Below are positions 27,511-36,394 of a DNA stretch of 64,000 bases, piece after piece. The translations under genes and the position numbers were made by a program. The stretch is taken from NCBI RefSeq assembly GCF_028765165.1, contig NZ_JARADB010000004.1, positions 186,001 through 250,000 of the forward strand, in the 5' to 3' direction. Positions within the stretch are counted from its first letter, which is position 1; every line of letters starts with the position of its first letter. This stretch comes from Paenibacillus sp. MAHUQ-63. Its GTDB lineage: Bacteria; Bacillota; Bacilli; Paenibacillales; NBRC-103111. Below the pieces are notes generated by a model. It ran no database searches, was not told the DNA's origin, and saw only the letters and a list, made by a program, of their open reading frames with translations.

Positions 27511-27873
27511 ATGATGCCAATTGAACTCACAACCGAGTATGGAAAAGTGTATATTACGAATGAAGTGATTTCAACACTGGCGGGATCCGCTGCATTAGAT
27601 TGTTATGGACTTGTTGGCATGGCAACGAGAAAACAATTGAAAGACGGAATAGCCGAGCTGTTGGGCCGGGACAATTTGAGCCGCGGTGTCGAGGTTCGTC
27701 GCGAGAACGGACGTCTCGAAATTGATCTTTATATTATTGTCAGCTATGGAACCAAAATATCCGTGGTTGCAGGTAATGTCCAAACGAAAGTCAAATATGT
27801 GTTAAACGAAGTCGTAGGACTTCAAGTCGACGATGTGAACATCTTTGTTCAAGGCGTTCGAGTAGCCAAATAA
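27511..27873 (+). CDS. yloU: Asp23/YloU family envelope stress-associated protein
   Basis: A 120-residue Asp23 (DUF322) protein. In S. aureus Asp23 is a membrane-tethered cytosolic protein tied to cell wall stress; the molecular action is unknown. The core segments GKVYITNEVISTLAGSAALD, GVEV and YIIVSYGTKI are visible. AAGGAG precedes two tandem ATGs (27511 and 27514), either of which may be used. The gene is followed after 29 bases by fakA, the conserved partner. Confidence 0.9.
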   Translation: MMPIELTTEYGKVYITNEVISTLAGSAALDCYGLVGMATRKQLKDGIAELLGRDNLSRGVEVRRENGRLEIDLYIIVSYGTKISVVAGNVQTKVKYVLNEVVGLQVDDVNIFVQGVRVAK

Positions 27874-27902
27874 GAGCCTGATATCCAGGAAGGGGAATCA
27901 CT

Positions 27903-29639
27903 TTGAGTAAGCGCTTTATTTCAATAAATGGAAATGACTTCACTGCCATGGTCTTGGCGGGTGCGGATAACCTTCGCAGAAATGTAGACAAGGTTAATGG
28001 ATTGAACGTTTTCCCTGTACCCGACGGAGATACTGGCACCAACATGAATTTAACACTCACCGCAGGTTGTGAGGAACTGAAAAAGAAGCCATCCTCTCAT
28101 ATTGGGAAAGCAGCTGATGCATTGTCCAAAGGGCTACTGATGGGCGCCAGGGGCAACTCTGGGGTTATTCTGTCCCAGCTGTTCCGCGGTTTCGCGAAGC
28201 ATGTGCACGATTTCGAGCAGGTGAATGCGCAGCAATTCGCGGCTGCGCTGCAGCAAGGGGTAGAGACAGCGTACAAAGCTGTCGTGAAACCGGTCGAAGG
28301 CACGATCCTGACGGTATCGAAAGAAGCGGCCAAACACGCGGTGCAGTACAGACGCGGAGGCGACCTGCTTGATCTTATGCAGGAGGTTCTGGGTAAAGCG
28401 AAGGAAGCGCTCGCCAGAACGCCTGAGCAGCTTGCTGTGCTGAAGCAGGTAGGCGTGGTCGATGCGGGCGGACAAGGGCTTGTCTGTGTGTACGAAGGCT
28501 TTGTGGCGGCGCTAAGCGGAGGTCTGGTGCAAGTGGAAGACGACTATGCCACGATGGATACAAGACTGGATACGGTCTCCGTCGTTCCGGGCATGAATCT
28601 GGCCAAAGAAGTGCACGCCCATCTCCCGGCACAGGCGCATATCGCGACGGAAGATATCGAATTCGGCTATTGCACGGAATTTATGCTGACCATTCAGCCT
28701 GGCAAGGTGAAGGGCCAGGTGTTCGACGAGAGCAAGTTCCGCGAGCAGCTCGGCAAGTTGGGGGATTCCCTGTTGGTCGTTGCCGATGACGAACTGGTGA
28801 AAGTGCATATTCATGCCGAATACCCTGGGGAAGTCATGAACCAAGCGATGAATTACGGCGCTCTGAGCCGGATCAAAATTGAAAATATGCGCGATCAGCA
28901 TTCACATATATTGGAAGATATGACGGTGGAAGGTTTTGAAGCGGCTGCTCCCGATGCAGCTGCCGCTGCACCGGTTCCGAGTAAGCCGTACGGCTTCGTA
29001 GCGGTCGCTCTGGGCGACGGGATTACAGACATTTTGTCGAGCGTAGGCGTTGATGTCGTCCTATCCGGCGGACAGACGATGAATCCGAGCACGGAAGATA
29101 TCGTGAATGCGGTGAATCGTATCGAGGCTGAGACGATCTATGTGCTGCCGAATAACTCTAACATCATTTTGGCCGCGCAGCAGGCCGCTGATCTGGTCGA
29201 CAAGACCTTGATTGTCATTCCGTCGAAATCGATTCCGCAAGGGCTTGCCGCCATTCTGGCCTTCCAGGAGAAAGCGGATGCCAAGACGAACACGGAAGCG
29301 ATGAACGAATCCCTCCGCCGTGTGAAATCCGGCCAAGTGACTTACGCTGTGCGGGATACGAGCATGGACGGCATCGACATCAAGCAGGGGCATTTTATCG
29401 GTATCCAGGATGGCCGGATCGTGTCTTCCCAGCCGAGTCTGATGGATGCGTGCAAGAAGCTGCTCGAAGAAATGATCGACGAAAGCAGCGAAATCGTCAC
29501 GATCCTGACCGGCGAGGATGCCAAAGAGGAAGAAACGGAGGAGCTGGAGGCATTCATCCAGGCGATCTATCCCCAGATTGAAGTAGAGCTTCATCCGGGC
29601 GGACAGCCATTATATGCGTACCTGTTCTCCGTCGAATAA
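27903..29639 (+). CDS. fakA: Fatty acid kinase catalytic subunit FakA (YloV, DAK2 domain)
   Basis: A 578-residue fatty acid kinase that phosphorylates fatty acids held by FakB for phospholipid synthesis. The N-terminal DhaL-like domain shows NVFPVPDGDTGTNMNLTL with the metal-binding aspartates, and GARGNSGVILSQLFRG. A middle domain and a C-terminal DegV-like domain complete the FakA layout. The start is TTG 27903 after AGGAAGGGG. The FakB-type gene comes next. Confidence 0.93.
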   Translation: MSKRFISINGNDFTAMVLAGADNLRRNVDKVNGLNVFPVPDGDTGTNMNLTLTAGCEELKKKPSSHIGKAADALSKGLLMGARGNSGVILSQLFRGFAKHVHDFEQVNAQQFAAALQQGVETAYKAVVKPVEGTILTVSKEAAKHAVQYRRGGDLLDLMQEVLGKAKEALARTPEQLAVLKQVGVVDAGGQGLVCVYEGFVAALSGGLVQVEDDYATMDTRLDTVSVVPGMNLAKEVHAHLPAQAHIATEDIEFGYCTEFMLTIQPGKVKGQVFDESKFREQLGKLGDSLLVVADDELVKVHIHAEYPGEVMNQAMNYGALSRIKIENMRDQHSHILEDMTVEGFEAAAPDAAAAAPVPSKPYGFVAVALGDGITDILSSVGVDVVLSGGQTMNPSTEDIVNAVNRIEAETIYVLPNNSNIILAAQQAADLVDKTLIVIPSKSIPQGLAAILAFQEKADAKTNTEAMNESLRRVKSGQVTYAVRDTSMDGIDIKQGHFIGIQDGRIVSSQPSLMDACKKLLEEMIDESSEIVTILTGEDAKEEETEELEAFIQAIYPQIEVELHPGGQPLYAYLFSVE

Positions 29640-29683
29640 ATCATCCCGCAGTGAATTCTAAACGGGAATTGGAGTGAGCCCTG

Positions 29684-30541
29684 TTGACAAACATTCGTAT
29701 TGTAACGGACAGCACGGCCGACATACCGGCGGCACTTCGCCAAGAATTGAATATTGAGATGGTGCCGCTCAAGATTCATTTTGGCGATGAGCAATTTCTA
29801 GATGCGGTGACGATGCGGTCCGAAGATTTCTATGGGAAGCTGACCTCGTCGCCGCACTTCCCCCGAACCTCGCAGCCGTCTCCTGCTGAGTTTCTGGAAT
29901 TGTATCAAGGCTTGCTCGAAGAGCCCGATACCGAAATCATTTCGATTCATTTATCCTCCGCTCTCAGCGGAACGTATCAGTCGGCCCTGCTGGCCTCCAC
30001 GATGCTGGAGGAGCATGCGGGCAAGGTGCATGTGTACGACTCCCGATCGGCGTCCTACGGCATCGGTGCGCTGGTTGCTGCGGCTGCGAAAGCGGCCAAA
30101 GCCGGCCACAGCGCAGCTGAGATCATCGAGCTCGTACGAACGATGAGAGAGAACTTTTACATATACTTCCTTGTGGATACACTCGAATTTCTGCAAAAAG
30201 GCGGAAGAATCGGCAAAGCGTCGGCACTCTTCGGATCGCTGCTGAATATCAAGCCTATTCTCTCGATCGATGGAGAAGGGGAGGTAGCCGCCGTCGATAA
30301 GGTTCGAGGGCAGAAGAAAGCGATCGCCCGCATTCTGGAGCTGCTGGCGGCGGATGTGCCGGATCGGACCATCCGGCAGCTACACATTGCACATGCAAAC
30401 AATTTGGAAGGCGCGGAGCTGCTGCGAGAAGCCATTATGCAGCAATTTAATGTGCAGCAGGTGGACTATATTATACTGGGGCCCGTTATCGGCGCACACG
30501 CCGGACCTGGCACCATCGCAGCGTTCGTCAGTACGGTATAA
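29684..30541 (+). CDS. fakB: DegV family fatty acid-binding protein (FakB)
   Basis: A 285-residue DegV/FakB protein that binds a fatty acid and presents it to FakA. It has the N-terminal RIVTDSTADIP, the conserved SPHFPRTSQPSPAEF with the T-S-Q-P segment, and IHLSSALSGTYQSA. TTG 29684 is the only well-placed start. It sits 44 bases after fakA, which supports pairing as a fatty acid kinase. The family symbol is used; fatty acid preference cannot be read. Confidence 0.88.
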   Translation: MTNIRIVTDSTADIPAALRQELNIEMVPLKIHFGDEQFLDAVTMRSEDFYGKLTSSPHFPRTSQPSPAEFLELYQGLLEEPDTEIISIHLSSALSGTYQSALLASTMLEEHAGKVHVYDSRSASYGIGALVAAAAKAAKAGHSAAEIIELVRTMRENFYIYFLVDTLEFLQKGGRIGKASALFGSLLNIKPILSIDGEGEVAAVDKVRGQKKAIARILELLAADVPDRTIRQLHIAHANNLEGAELLREAIMQQFNVQQVDYIILGPVIGAHAGPGTIAAFVSTV

Positions 30542-30544
30542 GCG

Positions 30545-32590
30545 ATGGATCTGAATCAAGTTTTAGTACGCGAAGTCCATGGAGTTGGCGCTCAGAAGGC
30601 ACTTGAGCTTAACGCCATGGGCATTTTTACGGTTATGGATTTGCTGGAATATGTGCCGTTCCGGTATGAGGATTATACCGTTCGCGATATCGCCAGCGTG
30701 AAGGACGGCGACCGCGTTACGGTGAAGGGCTTCATCATCGGGGAGCCGGTGCTGCAGCGCTACAGCGGCAAATCGCGGCTATCCTGCAAGGTGATGGTCG
30801 ACGATTTTCTGCTGACGGCGGTGTGGTTTAACCGCCACTTTTTGAAGGACCGCTTGCGGCCGCAGCAGGAGATCATATTGACCGGCAAATGGGACGCCAA
30901 GCGGAGGCAAATGAGCGTGTCCGACTCGGAGTTCCCCGGACAAGGGGATTCCAATACCGGCACCATCCAGCCGGTTTATTCGGTTGCAGGCACCCTTACG
31001 CAGAAGTGGATGCGTAAGGTTATCCAGCAGGCGCTGACGCAGTACGGCGCCATGATCAGTGAAGTGCTGCCGGCTTCGCTGACCGGCAAGTACGGGTTTA
31101 TGCCGCGCAGCAAGGCGCTAGCCATTATCCACACGCCGAGCGGCGTGGAGGAAGGCAAGCAGGCGCGCAGGCGCATGGTTTACGAGGAGCTGTTCTTGTT
31201 CCAGCTCAAGCTGCAGGCTTACCGCGCCGTGACGCGCAGCCGCGCGGACGGGGTGAAACAGCAGGTGGACCTGCCTGCTGTACGCGCCTTCGTGCGCGCT
31301 CTGCCCTTCCAGCTGACGGAGTCGCAGAAGAAGGTCGTAGGCGAGATCCTGCACGATATGCAGGAGCCGTACAGCATGAACCGGCTGCTGCAGGGAGACG
31401 TCGGTGCAGGGAAGACCGTCGTCGCGGCCATCGGCCTGTATGCGACGGTCAAGGCCGGCTACCAAGGCGCGCTGATGGTGCCGACGGAAATCTTGGCCGA
31501 GCAGCACAAGCGCTCGCTCGACAAGCTCTTTGAGCCCTACGGGCTGCAGGTTGCGCTGCTGACCGGCAGCTCGACGGACCGCCAGCGGCGGGACCTGCTC
31601 GCGTCCTTGCAGATGGGGCTGATTGACGTGCTTGTCGGCACGCATGCCCTCATCCAGGAGGACGTCTTCTTCCGCCAGCTGGGGCTCGTCGTGACGGATG
31701 AGCAGCACCGCTTCGGGGTGAACCAGCGCAGCATATTGCGGCGCAAGGGCATGAACCCCGATGTGCTGACGATGACGGCGACGCCGATCCCGCGAACGCT
31801 GGCGATTACAGCCTTCGGCGACATGGATGTTTCAACGCTGCGCGAGCTGCCCAAAGGCCGGAAGCCGATCAAGACGTACGCCGTCCAGCACGCCATGCTG
31901 GAGCGTGTGCTCGGCTTCATCCAGCGGGAGGTTGCCGCAGGGCGGCAGGCGTACGTCATCTGTCCGCTCATCGAAGAGTCGGACAAGCTGGACGTGCAGA
32001 ATGCCATCGACGTCCACATTCAGCTGCAGCAGCATTTTCCGCAGATGCGGATCGGCCTGCTGCACGGAAGGATGAGCGCGCAGGAGAAGGAAGCGGTCAT
32101 GCTCGCCTTCAAAGAAGGGAACGTGGATACGCTCGTATCGACCACGGTCATCGAGGTTGGCGTGGACGTGCCGAACGCCACGCTGATGGTCATCTACGAC
32201 GCCGACCGCTTCGGGCTGTCGCAGCTGCACCAGCTGCGCGGACGCGTCGGGCGCGGCGAGCATCAGTCCTTCTGCGTGCTGATCGCCGACCCGAAGACCG
32301 AGGTCGGCAAGGAGCGCATGAAGGCGATGACCGACACGGTCGACGGCTTCGAGATCGCCCGGCGCGATCTGGAGCTGCGCGGGCCGGGGGACTTCTTCGG
32401 CACGAAGCAGAGCGGGCTCCCGGAGTTTCGCATCGCCGATATGATGGCGGACTTCGAGGTCATGGAGGAGGCCCGCGACGATGCCGCCGAGCTCGTGGGC
32501 GACTCTTCGTTCTGGACCGGCGCTTCTTTCATGCCGCTGCGGACCTTTTTGCAGAGCGCCCATATTTTTGATAGCGAAGTGTTGGATTAG
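30545..32590 (+). CDS. recG: ATP-dependent DNA helicase RecG
   Basis: A 681-residue branch-migration helicase that remodels stalled forks and Holliday junctions. It has an N-terminal wedge OB domain (about 55-150), Walker A GDVGAGKTVVA near residue 287, the DEQH box (VVTDEQHRFG), and C-terminal motifs VIEVGVDVPNA and LHQLRGRVGRG. There is no clear ribosome binding site in the three bases after fakB, so translation probably relies on coupling. Confidence 0.95.
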   Translation: MDLNQVLVREVHGVGAQKALELNAMGIFTVMDLLEYVPFRYEDYTVRDIASVKDGDRVTVKGFIIGEPVLQRYSGKSRLSCKVMVDDFLLTAVWFNRHFLKDRLRPQQEIILTGKWDAKRRQMSVSDSEFPGQGDSNTGTIQPVYSVAGTLTQKWMRKVIQQALTQYGAMISEVLPASLTGKYGFMPRSKALAIIHTPSGVEEGKQARRRMVYEELFLFQLKLQAYRAVTRSRADGVKQQVDLPAVRAFVRALPFQLTESQKKVVGEILHDMQEPYSMNRLLQGDVGAGKTVVAAIGLYATVKAGYQGALMVPTEILAEQHKRSLDKLFEPYGLQVALLTGSSTDRQRRDLLASLQMGLIDVLVGTHALIQEDVFFRQLGLVVTDEQHRFGVNQRSILRRKGMNPDVLTMTATPIPRTLAITAFGDMDVSTLRELPKGRKPIKTYAVQHAMLERVLGFIQREVAAGRQAYVICPLIEESDKLDVQNAIDVHIQLQQHFPQMRIGLLHGRMSAQEKEAVMLAFKEGNVDTLVSTTVIEVGVDVPNATLMVIYDADRFGLSQLHQLRGRVGRGEHQSFCVLIADPKTEVGKERMKAMTDTVDGFEIARRDLELRGPGDFFGTKQSGLPEFRIADMMADFEVMEEARDDAAELVGDSSFWTGASFMPLRTFLQSAHIFDSEVLD

Positions 32591-32623
32591 CAGCGTGTAT
32601 CCTTGGAAACGAGGTGGTCTCAT

Positions 32624-32890
32624 TTGACATATTTTTTAATTTATTTATTGCTGATGAACATCGTCACCTTCATCGAAATGGGGCACGACAAGGGGCAAGC
32701 CAAGAAAGGCGGCCGCAGAGTGCCTGAGAAGCGTTTGTTTCTGTTTGCCGCACTGGGCGGCGGAATCGGCGGATGGCTCGGCATGCGGGTATGGCGGCAT
32801 AAGACGAAGCACACGTCCTTTGTGATCGGCATGCCGCTGCTTGTCGCGCTGAATTGCATTTGCGTCATTCTCATCGCCATTTATATGTAG
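32624..32890 (+). CDS. DUF1294 family membrane protein
   Basis: An 88-residue membrane protein of the DUF1294 family. The family motif MGHDKGQAKKGGRRVPEKRLF...GGGIGGWLGMRVWRHKTKH stands between an N-terminal helix and a C-terminal helix (VALNCICVILIAIY). TTG 32624 is chosen because GAGGTGG lies 6 bases upstream. It is the last gene after recG. Confidence 0.85.
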   Translation: MTYFLIYLLLMNIVTFIEMGHDKGQAKKGGRRVPEKRLFLFAALGGGIGGWLGMRVWRHKTKHTSFVIGMPLLVALNCICVILIAIYM

Positions 32891-32950
32891 TCAAGATTGT
32901 GTTCGTTCCCTCATAGGATAGAAGCATGACGGGATATCGGAGGTACGAAC

Positions 32951-33247
32951 ATGAGCTATCAGCACTATCAGTACTATGGCATCGATCCTGCGCTCGTTGA
33001 GCGAGTTAAGTTCAAATTGAAAAATCCGCAGGTCAAGGAGCGCATCAAAATGCTGCTGCAGGGCGTGACGAAGGCTGATTTGCAAAATCGCGCCAAAGTA
33101 ACGCGCCTTATCGGGCTGGCCGCCGGAATTTTCGGCGAGAAGCTGACCGGAAGTCAAACGAATCAAATTTTGGAATTCATTCTATCCCAAAAAATCGATC
33201 CTTCCAATACCTTTCATTTGATCAAACTATGGTCCATGTTTCGATAA
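32951..33247 (+). CDS. Stage VI sporulation protein F-like
   Basis: A 98-residue basic protein. The central and C-terminal parts (KMLLQGVTKADLQNRAKVTRL, FILSQKIDPSNTFHLIKLW) resemble the SpoVIF family, spore-coat assembly factors of Bacillus that act late with GerE. The resemblance is by eye only. A well-placed GGAGG precedes ATG 32951, and a terminator follows. Confidence 0.6.
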   Translation: MSYQHYQYYGIDPALVERVKFKLKNPQVKERIKMLLQGVTKADLQNRAKVTRLIGLAAGIFGEKLTGSQTNQILEFILSQKIDPSNTFHLIKLWSMFR

Positions 33248-33261
33248 GCCAGTCTCCCAAA

Positions 33262-33306
33262 GCACCGCTAGCAGGGTTGAACAACCCGGTTAGGCGGTGT
33301 TTTTTA
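33262..33306 (+). terminator. Terminator before the SOS block
   Basis: An outer stem GCACCGC / GCGGTG(T) with an inner stem GGGTT / AACCC, followed by six to seven T. Confidence 0.8.
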
Positions 33307-33323
33307 TTTCCAGAAAAAATTGC

Positions 33324-33376
33324 TTGCATAACGAATACATGTTCGGTATATAATAAATAACACGAATATATGTTCG
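33324..33376 (+). promoter_or_regulatory. SOS promoter with two LexA (DinR) boxes
   Basis: CGAATACATGTTCG at 33332-33345 and CGAATATATGTTCG at 33363-33376 each match the Bacillus LexA operator CGAACNNNNGTTCG at all but one position. The first lies between TTGCAT (33324) and a TATATAAT -10 region (33347-33354). The second overlaps the transcription start. This predicts tight LexA repression and damage induction of the three genes that follow. Confidence 0.85.
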
Positions 33377-33394
33377 CATATGGTGGTGACAAAT

Positions 33395-33766
33395 ATGAGT
33401 GCTCATGCAAGAGTCGAGACAGAAGAGGATGTTCAAATCATCAAGGAATACACGCTGCTGCCCATTTTGCTCGATATGCTAGCAAGAGATATGGAGGAGC
33501 TCAAGGTTTATAAGGACAAAATTGTGTATAATCATATTCTTTTTTACCTCAGAGAGGTGGAGAACGCCATTTACCCTCAATTACAACACATCAAGAGCAT
33601 GATGAAGAAAAGGGATATTAAAGTGATTCATACCGAAACGAATGCATTAGGTATTAACGTTGAGTATAAAGTCCGAGGCTATATCCATCATTTCACGATG
33701 CTGCGCAGCTTGGTCAAGGCCGAACTGATGACTATGCTGATGAATATGCGGGGGGGATTACGGTGA
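33395..33766 (+). CDS. Small SOS-cassette protein, paralogue of the gene at 35028
   Basis: A soluble protein of about 123 residues with unknown function. Residues from TEEDVQIIKEYTLLPILLDM onward align with TAEDIGIMRDYVLLPFMHGM of the gene at 35028-35525, and both end in a KAEL/RAEM-type helix after a YKVRGY / YICRGH segment. It lacks the YolD-like N-terminus of that paralogue. GGTGGTG precedes ATG 33395. Its stop overlaps the polymerase GTG as GTGA. It is likely to be a polymerase partner, but that is inferred from position and LexA control only. Confidence 0.75.
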   Translation: MSAHARVETEEDVQIIKEYTLLPILLDMLARDMEELKVYKDKIVYNHILFYLREVENAIYPQLQHIKSMMKKRDIKVIHTETNALGINVEYKVRGYIHHFTMLRSLVKAELMTMLMNMRGGLR

Positions 33767-35031
33767 GCAAAGGAAAGGAGCGAACGATACTCCTGGCGGA
33801 CTGTCAGAGCTTCTACGCAAGCGTAGAGAAGGCCGATCATCCGGGTTGTAGGGATAAGCCGGTGGCGGTCGCAGGCGACCCTGCCATGAGATCTGGCATC
33901 ATTCTAGCTGCTTGTCCCATTGCCAAGTCGTATGGAGTTTCCACGGCCGAACGGCTGGGTGAGGCGCTGAAGAAGTGCCCGGATCTGGTTGTGATGCGTC
34001 CGCGGATGCAGCATTATATTGACGTTTCACTTATGATTACCAAAATATACGAAGAATTTACCGATCTCGTCGAAGTTTTCAGTATCGATGAGCAATTTCT
34101 TGACGTTACGGCTAGCCTGCCTATATTCGGAGATCCGGATACGATAGCCCAAACCATTCAGCGCAAGGTGCTGCAGCAAACGGGCGTGAAGGTACGCATC
34201 GGCATCAGCTCCAATAAAATACTGGCCAAAATCGCCACCGACATCTGGGCCAAGAAAAACGCTACCGGCATATATACGCTGCGCCCTCCGGCTGTAGAAG
34301 CGAACCTATGGGAGCAGCCGGTAAGCAAAATGTTCGGCGTCGGTTCGCGAATGACCGCACATTTCGCCAGACTGGGCATGTACACGATCGGCGATGTGGC
34401 AAGAACGCCGCTTCCGGTGCTCAAGGATAAGTTCCGCGCGCGCTTCGGCAAACAGTCGGATATACATGCCGAGGTGATGTGGCGTACGGCGAACGGCTTG
34501 GACGATAGTCCGGTCACGCCCGGCACGTTCGATACGCCTCCGAAGTCCATCGGTCATATGATGACGCTGCCGAGGGACTACGCGGAGTCTTCCGAGGTAG
34601 ATACGATCCTTCTCGAGCTAACCGAGGAAGTTTGCCGGGACTGCCGGCGCAAGGGATACATGGCGTCGATCGTTACCGTCAGCTGCATGTGCAGCCCGTT
34701 TGACGCCCCGACAGGCTTCTCGCGGCAGATGAAGATGCCGGATCCGACGAATCATACCGGCACCGTATTTCAAGCCGTCAAGAAGCTTTTCTACAAATTC
34801 TGGGACACGATGCCTGTCCGCCGCGCCGGTGTGATGCTAAGTCAGTTCGTCAACGACGATACGTATCAGCTTACGCTTTTTGAGGATCAGATTAAGGCGC
34901 GGGCGCTTGAGAAGGTAACGGACAGCATCAAGGACCGATTCGGGAATTCGGCGATTGTCCGCGCCTCCTCGCTCACAGCAGCCGGTCAGGCACAGAACAG
35001 AGCGCTCAAAATCGGGGGGCACTATAAATGA
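33763..35031 (+). CDS. Y-family translesion DNA polymerase (UvrX/YqjW type)
   Basis: A 422-residue Y-family polymerase for copying past DNA lesions. Catalytic motifs are ADCQSFYASVE near the start and SIDEQFLDV near residue 107, which supply the metal-binding acidic residues, with the RIGISSNKILAKIAT palm segment and a little-finger domain to the end. A QLTLFED motif near the C-terminus (residues about 366-372) fits the sliding-clamp binding pattern. It starts with GTG 33763 and overlaps both neighbours by four bases. Confidence 0.9.
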   Translation: MSKGKERTILLADCQSFYASVEKADHPGCRDKPVAVAGDPAMRSGIILAACPIAKSYGVSTAERLGEALKKCPDLVVMRPRMQHYIDVSLMITKIYEEFTDLVEVFSIDEQFLDVTASLPIFGDPDTIAQTIQRKVLQQTGVKVRIGISSNKILAKIATDIWAKKNATGIYTLRPPAVEANLWEQPVSKMFGVGSRMTAHFARLGMYTIGDVARTPLPVLKDKFRARFGKQSDIHAEVMWRTANGLDDSPVTPGTFDTPPKSIGHMMTLPRDYAESSEVDTILLELTEEVCRDCRRKGYMASIVTVSCMCSPFDAPTGFSRQMKMPDPTNHTGTVFQAVKKLFYKFWDTMPVRRAGVMLSQFVNDDTYQLTLFEDQIKARALEKVTDSIKDRFGNSAIVRASSLTAAGQAQNRALKIGGHYK

Positions 35032-35525
35032 GCAAGAAACTGGAAAAGAACGGCTTGTGGGAATCAAGCAGGATGATGCTGCCCCAGCACCGCGAAGCGC
35101 TGCAAAACCAGCGCAGCGACCGTCATGCTCCGGCGAATCGTCCTACGGCGGAGGATATTGGCATTATGCGCGATTATGTACTGCTGCCCTTCATGCACGG
35201 GATGATCAAAAGAAAAGCCGATGAGATCGGGCGATCCGCCGAAACGCTCAGACAGCTGTACTCGCGTGTCACTTACCTGCTCGCTGCCCAAATTCAAGCC
35301 GATTTCAGCGAAACGAAAACGAAAATGATGCACAGAAGCATTCAATTATTCGAAGAGGAGAAGAATGACCGCGCCATTCACTACCGGTACATTTGTCGCG
35401 GACACGAAGACGCGCTGATCATCGCCAAAGATTACATGCGCGCCGAAATGAGCGTGCGAACGGCCCGCTATATCGATCAACTAGTCGCTAGCGTGTACAA
35501 AAAGGCAGACAATCCCGTCACGTAG
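35028..35525 (+). CDS. YolD-like protein fused to the domain of the gene at 33395
   Basis: A 165-residue protein. The first 25 or so residues (KLEKNGLWESSRMMLPQHREAL) resemble the start of YolD-like proteins, which accompany UvrX-type polymerases in Bacillus. From about residue 45 it is homologous to the product of 33395-33766. ATG 35028 overlaps the polymerase stop (ATGA). The three genes thus form one translationally coupled SOS unit. The function is unknown; a role as polymerase accessory is inferred. Confidence 0.78.
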   Translation: MSKKLEKNGLWESSRMMLPQHREALQNQRSDRHAPANRPTAEDIGIMRDYVLLPFMHGMIKRKADEIGRSAETLRQLYSRVTYLLAAQIQADFSETKTKMMHRSIQLFEEEKNDRAIHYRYICRGHEDALIIAKDYMRAEMSVRTARYIDQLVASVYKKADNPVT

Positions 35526-35564
35526 ACCGCAATAGGATCAGGAACAAACAGATGTTGCAGCCGG

Positions 35565-35592
35565 CAGCCCGATGGAGACCTCCATCGGGCTG
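35565..35592. terminator. Perfect hairpin after the SOS unit
   Basis: A 12-bp perfect stem CAGCCCGATGGA / TCCATCGGGCTG with a GACC loop. It lacks a T run, so it may be a weak terminator or an RNA-stabilising hairpin. Confidence 0.5.
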
Positions 35593-35598
35593 TGCGAA

Positions 35599-35627
35599 TT
35601 GACGGGAGTATTACTTTTTCTCATAAT
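35599..35627 (+). promoter_or_regulatory. Sigma-A promoter for the YedK-like gene
   Basis: TTGACG at 35599 and CATAAT at 35622 with a 17-base spacer. No LexA box is visible here. Confidence 0.65.
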
Positions 35628-35682
35628 GGAGGAGAGAGTTACAAGTGGACTTAAAGAACTATCAGGCAGAGGATGTGCGGCC

Positions 35683-36363
35683 ATGTGCGGACGTTATACC
35701 ATAACCGTAACGTTAGAGGAGCTAATGCTGCGGTATGATACTTATTACAAATATCCAGCGAGATACAGTCCCAAATACAACGTGGCGCCTGGGCAGCAGG
35801 TCATGGCTATCGTCCATGACGGAGAGAAGAACAAGCTGGGCGAGCTGCGCTGGGGGCTTGTTCCAGAATGGGCGAATGACGAGAAGCTGGGCTACCAGAT
35901 GCTGAATGCGCGGGCCGAAACAATTGCGGACAAGCCGGCTTTCCGCAAGCCGTTTGAGCGCAAGCGCTGTCTCATTCCGGCAGACTCCTTCTACGATTGG
36001 AAAGGAACAGGCAAGCATAAGCAGCCGATGCGCATCATGCTGCGCAGCAAGGAAGTTTTTAGCATGGCGGGGTTGTACGATACATGGACCTCTCCGGAGG
36101 GCAAGCGCATATCGACATGTACGGTGATTACGACGGCAGCCAATGAAATGATGGCGGATATTCATGAGCGGATGCCGGTTATTTTGCCGAGGGAAGCGGA
36201 ATCGGTTTGGCTCGACCGCAGCATAACGAATCCGGAGACGCTGCTTCCGCTGCTGAAGCCGTATTCTTCCGATGAAATGTTCGCCTACCCCGTTTCGAGC
36301 CGGGTAGGCAATGTGCGCAACGACGATGAATTGTGCATCGAGCCGCTAAGTCTGCTGCTGTAG
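35683..36363 (+). CDS. SOS response-associated protein of the YedK/HMCES (SRAP) family
   Basis: A 226-residue SRAP protein that protects abasic sites in single-stranded DNA through a covalent link to its N-terminal cysteine. Starting at ATG 35683 exposes the required Cys2 (MCGRYT) and puts AGAGGA 9 bases upstream; longer frames would bury it. Other landmarks are YNVAPGQQ, RWGLVPEWA, NARAET, RCLIPADSFYDW and the catalytic histidine in IHERMPVIL. The neighbourhood with the SOS cassette fits its job. Confidence 0.93.
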   Translation: MCGRYTITVTLEELMLRYDTYYKYPARYSPKYNVAPGQQVMAIVHDGEKNKLGELRWGLVPEWANDEKLGYQMLNARAETIADKPAFRKPFERKRCLIPADSFYDWKGTGKHKQPMRIMLRSKEVFSMAGLYDTWTSPEGKRISTCTVITTAANEMMADIHERMPVILPREAESVWLDRSITNPETLLPLLKPYSSDEMFAYPVSSRVGNVRNDDELCIEPLSLLL

Positions 36364-36394
36364 GCGGAATCGTAACAAAGAATAGGAGATTGAC

